Assembly (NCBI RefSeq): GCF_036785885.1
Contig: NC_092320.1
Span: forward strand, 16,617,557-16,681,556
Source of the DNA: Coffea arabica
Taxonomy: Eukaryota; Streptophyta; Magnoliopsida; Gentianales; Rubiaceae
Reading direction: 5' to 3'
Length of the DNA: 64,000 nucleotides
Translations under genes and position numbers: made by a program
Shown: piece by piece, positions 24,344-32,323 of the stretch
Layout: each line of letters opens with the position of its first letter
Position numbering within the stretch: position 1 is the first letter of the stretch
Notes under the pieces: generated by a model
Told to the model about the DNA's origin: nothing
Database searches by the model: none
What the model saw: only the letters and a program-made list of their open reading frames with translations

Positions 24344-24895
24344 CTAAGCAGTGGGATAAGAAGCCTGGCTGGCGATGCCACAAAGGCCTTCTGGAGCACC
24401 AGTGTCTCTCTGAAGGCGCATGTACCCATCCTCACCCCAGCTAGTTCCCCAGGACTTACCACAAGCTGCCTGGTCCTTGACTCCAGTGACAGCACCTTTC
24501 TGTCTCCAGTCCGTGGAAGGCGGAGCGTCACTGACATCTGCATACCTGAATGAAGTTCCTTGAGATACGTCTTTCCTTGGTTTGTAGTTGTACCCAGTGC
24601 TGGCTGATAGGAACTCTTCGTTTGTCAGGTCAGCAAATCGGTTAATGCCCAACACGTAAGACTTGTTCCCAGCCTTGTTGAAGGCCTCAATGTACTCCAC
24701 AGTTTCCTTGAAAATCTTGAATCGCTTTGCCTTCTCTGCCTCATCCTTGTAAACCCGTCCGTGTTCAACCATCCACTGCTCGTGCTTTTCAGTCAATGAG
24801 GCTTCATACAAGCTCCGGGCGGTAGCCTGAGAAGCCAACATCGCCAGCAGTAAGAATGCGGCAGTAATCAGCATAGAATTGAATGTCCAAGCCAT
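24344..24895 (-). pseudogene. Protease gene with internal deletion: propeptide-only open frame (unit 3)
   Basis: The gene starts and stops like its neighbours but lacks 569 bp corresponding to 6596-7164 of unit 1: the 5' splice site side of the intron, the acceptor and about 80 percent of exon 2. Both break points share GGA, so one GGA remains (microhomology joining). The result is an unbroken 183-codon frame: signal peptide, complete I29 propeptide, about 20 residues of the mature N-terminus, then the last 36 residues starting SWGTSWG. Cys148, His280 and Asn301 are all absent, so it cannot be a protease. The old donor GTAAGT is now read as coding (Gly-Lys-Ser), with no acceptor nearby. Val10 is Ile and Asp30 is Tyr compared with units 1 and 2. 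TATA box and 3' flank are kept, so it may be transcribed. It is either a young pseudogene or a source of free propeptide. Confidence 0.9.
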
Positions 24896-25017
24896 TGTTT
24901 GATTAAGAGCTCAAAGAAACAAGTGAATGAAAGAATCTGAGAGTATAAAGCCAATAAATTATGGTGCAAAAGATGTTAATGGGAAGCCACACTGCTTCCC
25001 TTCAGAATACCAGCTAG

Positions 25018-25026
25018 CTATTTATA
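25018..25026 (-). promoter_or_regulatory. TATA box of truncated protease gene, unit 3
   Basis: TATAAATAG on the minus strand, 123 bp from the ATG. It is conserved although the surrounding promoter differs from units 1 and 2 by scattered substitutions. Confidence 0.55.
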
Positions 25027-25181
25027 GATTTCAGTTCGGAAAGGTGAGTTAATTATGACTGAATTCCCATCATTTTGGTCCTAGAAACTCTGGGAAAATT
25101 ATGCCCAAGATTGACGGGCAATCAGAAGATCGGTTGGCATGCGTGAGCGTTGGTTTTGGGGCAGACGTAGGAAGTATTTGT

Positions 25182-25974
25182 CTAAGCAGAAGAATATATT
25201 GAACTAAAAGTCGACCGATCCAGAAGAACGTTAAAAAAAGGGCAGTTCATCTTTCTGGCTAAATTAATGAAGCATTATGACAGATACATTAACTAAAATT
25301 AGGCACGGGAACTTAAAAAACTGTTTTACAGTGATATTTTGATTAAACCATCCATCTTTTAAGTTTTCTATGGACTAATTTCATTTTAGACCTATGATTG
25401 ATTCTCAATTTGCATCCTCATTTCGATTTTGGACACATTCTTGCATATACTTTCAGGGTGATCATATTTTAGTCAAATTGTTAACATTGTTTAGGGATTA
25501 TTTCGTAGGCACTACGCACTGATTAGTCAGTTGATCAAATTTCACTTTGTACCCCTAACTCATTATTTAAATTCACGTTGCAACTTTAAACTCTAATTTT
25601 TGGACACATTGCGCTTCCATTCTAATTTTGTAATATGCTGCTAGTGGTGCAACAGCACATCCCAGAATCACTTTAGTTTAGCTGGTGAATCACTTTAGTT
25701 GGTGATCATTGAAGTGAAACTAAACTTGCTATCGAAATAAATAAAAGCATGTGCAGGTAGGCCTTGATGTATATTATCATAAATTTTCCAAAGAAGAGGC
25801 CTGTAATTTAGTCAAAATTTTTAGCAATGATTAGGTCAAATTGAAATAATTACCAGAAATAACCTAAGAAAAGCAAGCATAACAATTGCAGGTTTCTAAA
25901 TTAATTCTATACCATCAGGCATTGCTCAAATTTGTAGATCAGAAAATAATCTTCCGGTTTGCCTGATTAAATTG
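25182..25974. other. Unit 3-specific spacer, no gene seen
   Basis: Homology to the promoter side of units 1 and 2 stops at 25181. Only 25640-25680 (GCTAGTGGTGCAACAGCACA and following) matches 8418-8455. The rest is AT-rich DNA without a recognised element. Confidence 0.6.
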
Positions 25975-26653
25975 ATGGGTGTCCAGGGCCTATAAAGACA
26001 CAAGACCTCAGGTAAACGTTGTGCGTAACCAAGAAGATTCGCCATTGGAGTCTATGCAGCGAGTCCAGTCGAAGAATTTGATAAACTCTCGGAGATCATT
26101 CTTCCCGGCGGGAACCTGCAAGTTCCCCACTATTGGTATCTAGAACAGCAGAAATTGGCAGCTGCTGTAGACCTGTAAATATCACGACATCAAGTAAACT
26201 TAGTGTTAAACAAGAAGATGCCATCAAAGTCTACGCAGCAAGTCTAGTCGGAGAAGTTGATAAACTGTCGGAGTTCATTCTTCCGCGTGGAACATTCATG
26301 TGCTCAGCGATTGGCAAGGGTAAGGACAAAAATTGAAGGCTGTTCAAGACCTCCGGTAGTGTAAACCAAGAAGCTGATTCGCCAATGAAGTCTATGCGGC
26401 AAGTCTTGCAGAAGAAGTTGATGAAGTTTGGTTCGGAGTTCAATCTTCCCCGCCGAACATGCAAGTGCCGCCGCAATTTGTGTATGGATTAGGACAGCAG
26501 AAGTTGCGGGCTGTTAAAGACCTGTAAAGAGTAAAGACCGAGCCCTCAAGTAATTAACTGTAGTGTAACGACGAAGATCTCGAAATTCATGTCCCATGCA
26601 GCAATTTCTGCGGAGTTGATAAAGCCTCTATTAGAGTTCCGTTTGGAACATGC
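25975..26653. repeat. Degenerate 180-bp repeats, about 3.5 units (unit 3)
   Basis: Units start near 26030, 26210, 26366 and 26545. The cluster has one more unit than 8449-8912 and differs from it at roughly one base in ten. It is the older version of the cluster. Confidence 0.7.
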
Positions 26654-27297
26654 CAATGGTGGAGCCAGGACCCTAGAGTTAGGGCGTCAACTTCCGATAG
26701 CACGATAATAGTGGAAATGGGGCAGGAACGGTTGTCTCTGACAACCGTTTCTGAAAGTTCACGGTCACGATGTGGCCTCAAACTTTTGTGCGATTCAAAT
26801 TACAGCATATAACTCGATTTTCACGTCATGTGTGGGGCCCACAAAAAATTGTTCTAAAGTTATTTCATGTGTAAAAAAAGTTATGCGATGTGCAAAAAAT
26901 GTTACGCGCTGTTGGAAAATGCACAAATCGGCACAAACGGTTGTCCGATAATAGTGGAGTTTAAAACCAATAAATATGTCCATCTTAAAACTTCATGCTT
27001 TCCTATGGTACATAAGCTTTTTAATTTAAATTGTGCTTAAAATTTGTAGTGAAAATTAACATCTATGTTTAATTTTTGGCAGGTCTAACACCCTTATGAA
27101 CGGTAATGATTATAATTTTTTAATTATTTTGGGAGCCAGGTTATGTACGATAGGAAAGAGAATTTTTAAATTTTAGAATGGGCAAATAAGGAACGATATT
27201 AGAAATTTCTGAACTTTCTAAGCTTAAAACATAATTTTCTCAAAATTGAGGGGGTGCAATTGTTCTCCCTTAACTACTACACGTGGCTCCACCACTG
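26654..27297. mobile_element. hAT-type MITE C in the old copy, split by a nested insertion
   Basis: The termini CAATGGTGGAGCCAG and, on the minus strand, CAGTGGTGGAGCCAC are flanked by GAACATGC (26646-26653) and AAACATGC (27298-27305). Removing the 231-bp insert and its 12-bp duplication leaves about 401 bp, matching the 397-bp copies elsewhere. Confidence 0.75.
26715..26945. mobile_element. Nested 231-bp insertion of unknown class
   Basis: It is bracketed by a 12-bp direct duplication, CGATAATAGTGG (26703-26714 and 26946-26957), and is absent from the three other copies of this MITE. Near its left end AACGGTTGTC and GACAACCGTT face each other as a hairpin, and its right end is again AACGGTTGTC. 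It has no poly-A tail and no clear terminal inverted repeat. Confidence 0.65.
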
Positions 27298-27394
27298 AAA
27301 CATGCAAGTGCGACGGCGGCTACTATGGCCGACTTGCAAGGGCTAGGACAGCAAAATGTCACGCAGAGAGTGAAGTACCTAACTTTCAACCAAG

Positions 27395-27701
27395 GAGGCT
27401 TTTTTTGGCAAGACCATTAATATGCTCAAGCAGAGTGCAGAAATTTGTTACAAAAAGATAGAGGAGATACCCTGCATTAGTTGCCCTTCTAAAGCTGAAG
27501 GATCAATGGCTCTAATGGTAAGTGATTGACAAATTTGTAAAGCCTGCAACCTAGGCAATAGAAATTTGCATCTTTTTCAGTTGATTTTATTTCCTTGGAG
27601 AATGTAGGTGAAACTTAATCTGTCCTTACTGAAAGACATTAGTGACGACATGGACTTCTGCTTTAAGCTGGCCAAAGAGAAGTCTGTCATCATCCTTCCA
27701 G
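27395..27701 (+). pseudogene. Tyrosine aminotransferase gene fragment (two exons)
   Basis: Two in-phase exon remnants, 27395-27517 and 27608-27701, keep splice signals (acceptor AG before each; donors GTAAGTG and GTAAGCA). Conceptual residues include FFGKTINMLKQSAEICY, KIEEIPCISCPSKAEGSM, then [20 protein letters not shown] and EKSVIILPG. This is the C-terminal part of plant tyrosine/nicotianamine aminotransferases (PLP fold type I), recalled from family sequences. The first two thirds, with the PLP Lys, and the last exon are absent. It lies where the old copy differs from the young units, so it probably arrived as a captured or duplicated fragment. It cannot encode an enzyme. Confidence 0.8.
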
Positions 27702-28843
27702 GTAAGCAGATAAACAAGTTCGTGCTTCCTAGAATATGGAAATAAGTAAATATGAAATGCAGTTAGTTAAATGAAGAAAAGCCCCTGGTCCAAGTGCTTT
27801 TGTATTTTATTTATGTTGGAAAAAACTTGAACGTAGTTCACTTAGTGCGCACTTCTTTTAGTGAAAACAAGGGTTTTTTTTACTATAATTTTAGGGGAAA
27901 AGGTAAAAAGGGGTACTTTTGCTTTCAATCCGGAATGAAGTATGTTTTTTGGTTTTGCCCTTAAAAATATGCCCACGTGAAAGAGACGTGCTATTTTAAG
28001 TCTAGAAAATGAGCAAATATGAGCATTAGAACCAAAATGAATCATAATTTATATGTTAGGGACGATTCTGACTGATTTTAAATGTTAGGAAGTAAAAAAG
28101 TTTTTTGTGAAAATATTAGGGACCAATTTGACAAACTTTCCTAAAATAAATAAACAAAATTAAACACTGAAGTGTTTGGGTTGAGTAGACTCGTTTACAC
28201 TTCTATAAATGATGCCATTAGTTGTCCTTGAAATTAAGTTCCTCGTGTTCTTAGTTAATCCTCAACTTTTGAAAGTGTCATCTTGGCTCTAATCTTATCA
28301 ATTTGGTTTAAGTGCTACTTTCAAGCCAAATTCAAGTTTTTTTTTTTTCATGTTAATTGCCTTCCTTGGGTTTGACTTGATGTCAATTTCGAAAGTAGGC
28401 AAACACTTTTGCTGCCTCTTATGGTTTTATTTAAATTAATTAGTGTTTAAGGTACACCCTATATGTTTGCCGGTAATTAAATTATAATCACTTGTAACAA
28501 TATTTTTCACAAAAAATGGTTTTACACTTTGAAAATATTTATGGCGAGGGTTTCTTGTATTTTATTTACTTATTTATTTGGTAGTTGCTAACGAAATTAA
28601 AATTTCTACATTAAGCTCTTAAAAATAGGAGGCTGGGGAAGCAATCAATTCACTAAATTACCCTTGAAATTATTAATTCTGTATGTGTAGAAATGGTAAA
28701 TGTTTGCACAGAGCTGTTGTCTACATATATATACTGCAATCAATTACAATATCAGAACACACAGAGCTGTTGTCTACAGACAAAGCATAGCTCTTGTACA
28801 AGGGTAGCTTCATCAATCGTTTCACCAATTAATTGAGCTGTAA
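27702..28843. other. Spacer of the old copy, no intact gene
   Basis: 27702-28139 is AT-rich DNA without recognised features. 28140-28700 is the diverged counterpart of 745-1290. Just after it, CACAGAGCTGTTGTCTACA occurs twice (near 28706 and 28761), inside the probable 3' flank of the protease pseudogene. Confidence 0.55.
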
Positions 28844-29632
28844 TTAAGAAGTAGGGTAAGAAGCTTGCATCGCAATGCCACAGAGGCCTTCTTTAGCTTC
28901 AATATCTCTTTGCATCAGGATGTATCCCTTCTCACCCCAGCCAGTTCCCCAAGAATTCTTAACCAACCAATATTTGGTTCCATCAGAGCTTGTACCGTAC
29001 CCAACGGCTGTCACACCGTGGTCTAATTCAGTCCCACAATCACCAGCGAAAACGCCGCTTGAATAGAATTGGAAGCCATTGCCACTAGCATCAATGGCAA
29101 CTGAAACAGGTTGATTGGCCACAGCCTTCAAAAGTGCAGCCTCATTGTTTGCAGGGACATCTTCATATCCGGTGATCTTTGCAGCATGATTAGCCTCCTT
29201 GTTGCTATTGCAAGTTCCATCAACGGCTTGGTACGGGTAATTAGCTTCAGTAGTAAGGCCGTTGTTGTTAATAATGAAGGTGAATGCATCGTCCATGAGG
29301 CCTCCATTGCAGCCTTCATCTTCCCCAGCAGTGTCGCAGTCAACAAGTTCTTGCTCAGACAACGAGATCAGCTTACCAGTTTTCAGCTGATGGATTCCTT
29401 CCATGGCTGCGACTGCTGAAAATGCCCAGCAACAACCTAATATTCATGTTCAAGAGGGTTAGCTAGGGAAACTGCTGAAATGTTTAATGGTGCGTGAGTA
29501 ATTCGAAAAATGATGTCTATTCTAGCTTACCACATTGGCCTTGGTCCTTAATCCCTGTGACCGCACCCTTCTTTCTCCAGTCCATGGAAGCTGGAACTGC
29601 ACTAACATTTTCATAATTTCTTTTGTCATATG
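28844..29632 (-). pseudogene. SAG12-like cysteine protease, exon 1 truncated (old copy)
   Basis: Exon 2 (29436-28844) is fully open. It carries CCWAFSAV after splicing, [11 protein letters not shown] with the catalytic His, KNSWGTGWG with the Asn, and the usual end at SYPTS. A 94-bp intron with donor GTAAGC precedes it. Exon 1 survives only from about 29632 to 29531 ([20 protein letters not shown] and KDQGQCG). Signal peptide and nearly all of the propeptide are missing, and no match was seen in the next 1.5 kb upstream. Its motifs are closer to standard SAG12 than those of the young genes (DQGQCG versus DQAACG). It is a probable pseudogene unless a distant upstream exon exists. Confidence 0.82.
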
Positions 29633-29636
29633 ATAG

Positions 29637-30917
29637 TTTGGACGGCAATGAACTAGCTTATATGCGCTAAAACTTAGATTACTGGATTCTATATTGGTAT
29701 GATCTATCCTCTACCTTTAGCAGTATATTCATACGAAATTCCAAGAATCAAGGTCTTAGGATGGATTCGGAGATGTTGGGTTGAAGTCTTCCTTTCCCTT
29801 TTCTTGCTCCTTAAATTTCACCATCTCCTCGCTGAAAATAATTTTAATAAAAATTCCAAAAATCAAGCGGGATATTGCTTTTGAAGAACGAGGAAAAAAA
29901 ATTGGATATTGGATAGTATAAATGATTGTATAATTTTATTGCCTTTTGCACTGATAGAGTTCAAACCCTTTCTTTGAAAAAAAATTTTTTTTTGGTGAGA
30001 TTTAAGAGATTCAATAGATCGAAGAAACCAAATCTGAAATTTCTTATGTGTCAAAAATAATTGTCATTTCCCATTACCTCACTTTATACACTTCACTTTC
30101 CCATAAAAATTTCTCTATATTCAAACCAAGCATTTAGGGCTGCCAATGAGGCTCTGTTCTAATACAGCTAAGGGTGAGACCCACCCCATAATTTAAAGGT
30201 CATAAAAACAAATCTCACTATGTTTGAGTTTTTTGGCCTTACCACATGCTACTAGTATTTGTCCCACCATTTGATGCCAATTTATAATATTAGAGAGTTG
30301 TAATTTGTTGATATTGATGTTGCCATAAATGTTTCCATTTGGGTTTAGATTAATTACATTAGAAATCCTGAATTTTCATCATAATCGTATTTGGTCACCC
30401 AACTTTTAATTTGTTTAATGGAGGCCTAAATTTATGCAAGTTGATTTAGTCTTAGTCATCATGAGTTTATTCACAAATCAATTGATTCAATTCACCAATA
30501 CCTTAACAATAGACATCTAAGATATATGGCTACAAAAATATGATTAGAAAACCCCATAAACTACATTTATGGATCAAATAGAATGTGGAATTTGCTTCAC
30601 AAACTTTTTTTTAAATCAGTATCTCTATTCACATAAGATCCTTGATGAGTTTATAAATTCTTTCACAGTTTAGAAACCTATCTGGTCATTTACCAACAGC
30701 TTAGGATTGTACTTTAAGCCCTCATTTCATGACTTTCGAGGGAATCAACGGCTAGATGCAGACAGGGGCTGAACTGTGAAGGTGGTCCAGCACAAATGGC
30801 AAGATTGCCTCTTTGATTTGGATTAAGAAACAAAACATTGATACAGATGAAAATGAATTACTTACGATGGGCACTTCTGGCCTGTTCCTATTTGCCGTGA
30901 AACTTTGTAAGACTTGA
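29637..30917. other. Intergenic DNA, nothing recognised
   Basis: AT-rich sequence in the place where exon 1 and the promoter of the old protease copy should be. No coding region, terminal repeat or target duplication was found. Confidence 0.5.
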
Positions 30918-30926
30918 TTATAAAAA

Positions 30927-31445
30927 GGGAAAATAGCCAATTTCATCTCCAAACTTTTCACTAGCGCTGATTTAGTCCCTAATTTTTATTCCTAACCAAT
31001 CTGATATGTGAACTTATTTTGCAGTTCCAATTAAGGACTTCAATGGCGGCTTCACCACCTAAAACTAATCTAGTTCTTAATTGACCAACTAAATAATGGT
31101 ATTTTGGGAACATCACTCATGGGATTATAATAAATCAAGTAAATTGTGTAAAAAAAAAATCACAATATTAAACTTTAAAAAGTTTTACATGGTGATTTTT
31201 TACACGCTTTAAAAGTTTCATTTGGTGATTTTTTATACGGTTTACTTGTTTTATTACGGTCTCGTGATAATATCCCTGTTTAATTAGTCAATTAGAAGCC
31301 AGATTAGTTTTAGGTAGTGGTGCCACCACAGAGGTCCTTAATTGAAACTGCGAAATAAGTTCAAGTATCAAATTAGTCAGAAATAAAAGTTATGGACTAA
31401 ATCGGCACTAACAAAAAATTTGGGGACGAAATTGGCCATTTTTCC
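30927..31445. mobile_element. MULE-type foldback MITE (519 bp)
   Basis: A perfect 9-bp target duplication, TTATAAAAA, lies at 30918-30926 and 31446-31454. The termini start GGGAAAATAGCCAATTTCAT and, on the minus strand, GGAAAAATGGCCAATTTCGT. Pairing continues through almost the whole element (arms about 240 bp with mismatches), leaving a short loop near 31170-31200. The 9-bp duplication and long inverted arms point to the Mutator superfamily. It is non-coding. Confidence 0.85.
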
Positions 31446-31872
31446 TTATAAAAATAATTATCAAGAAAAAAAAAATTCAAGATTTTATTTTTATTTTGTT
31501 CTTAAAAAATGTCTAAATTTTAGATTCAAAACAAATGAAAATTTTTTTAAAAATTGATTATCTAGAATCAAAAAATTAAATATAATTAAACAAGAATAGC
31601 CTCTTTATACAACTCCGGACTCTTCCGACCTCTCTCATTTTGTGAGGTTTCTATCTTTACACGTAATTACTTGAGTAGTTTTAATGTTCTAAGTTTTTCT
31701 AGTTACAAATACACACAAAATTAGTTTCATTTTCCTTTTTCTTAATTTTGTAATCCTTTACTTTCCATATATGGCATTTTTTTTCCTTTTCATTTAAAGC
31801 CTAAGTATCATTACGCACTTTTAGAAAATCAGCGGAGCCATGATGTGGGGTTTGCGAAATGCGTAATCTAAG

Positions 31873-32044
31873 TGTGTTTGGATAGGAGATTATTTGAAAT
31901 ATTATTTAGAATATTTATTGTAACACTTTTTATGATGTGATGCATGTGAGATGAAAAGGTGATTAGAAAGATAAAATATTAATTAAAAATCGTGTTTATA
32001 ATGCAAACAAATAATTTTTTACAAAAATGTGATATCCAAACAAA
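31873..32044. mobile_element. Small MITE (GTTTGGATA family), copy 1
   Basis: Starts GTGTTTGGATA and ends TATCCAAACAAA. Its inside shares GATTATTTGAAATATTATTT and a GTGATGTGATGCATGTGAGAT block with 62186-62350. The end structure suggests a hAT-like MITE, but I could not fix a target duplication. Confidence 0.6.
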
Positions 32045-32100
32045 ATGATTGCCCAATACACATAGGGCATTTGGTCTAAGAAAGTATTATATCCAGAAGC

Positions 32101-32305
32101 CCCCACAGGGTTGGTCCAGTGGTAACAGCAGTTCTTTGGGACACAAAAGGTCTTTAAATCGAAACTACTCCCTGGAGCACCCTGTGACTCGCTCGGAAAA
32201 ACGTTGTGTGGGGCTGCAGCGTTTCCCTCCGATTTGGTGTACCGACTCGGGTCTAAAGCGATGGGGTCAGGGCATGTTCCGGATTTCCAAAAAAAAAAAA
32301 AAAAA
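32101..32305 (+). mobile_element. tRNA-derived SINE
   Basis: It is flanked by AGTATTATATCCAGAAGC (32083-32100) and AGTATTAGATCCAGAAGC (32306-32323), an 18-bp target duplication with one mismatch. Near the start is a box A-like GGTTGGTCCAGTGGTAAC, then a B-box-like GGTCTTTAAATCGAAAC, and a pure A tail of 17 or more bases just before the right duplication. It has every hallmark of a recent Pol III-driven, LINE-mobilised SINE. It is non-coding. Confidence 0.88.
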
Positions 32306-32323
32306 AGTATTAGATCCAGAAGC

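Larger units (their letters stand above)
17900..26653. repeat. Tandem duplicon, unit 3 (chimeric, right half diverged)
   Basis: From 17900 to about 24807 it matches units 1 and 2, apart from the TA tract (42 bp), one poly-A base and a 569-bp deletion in the protease gene. From 24808 to 25181 scattered substitutions appear (roughly 94 percent identity by eye). Homology is then lost until 25640-25680 and 25975-26653, which match 8418-8455 and 8449-8912 less closely. The right part therefore belongs to an older paralogous copy. Confidence 0.9.
26654..29636. repeat. Older, diverged fourth copy of the unit
   Basis: 26654-27385 aligns with the left end of the young units (hAT element and flank), and 28140-28700 aligns with 745-1290 of unit 1, both with many substitutions and small indels. 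Between them lies about 750 bp not found in the young units, including an aminotransferase fragment. After 28700 the old copy reaches the protease stop codon within about 150 bp, whereas the young units carry about 5.2 kb of transposons and repeats there. It therefore resembles the unit before transposon expansion. Confidence 0.85.
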
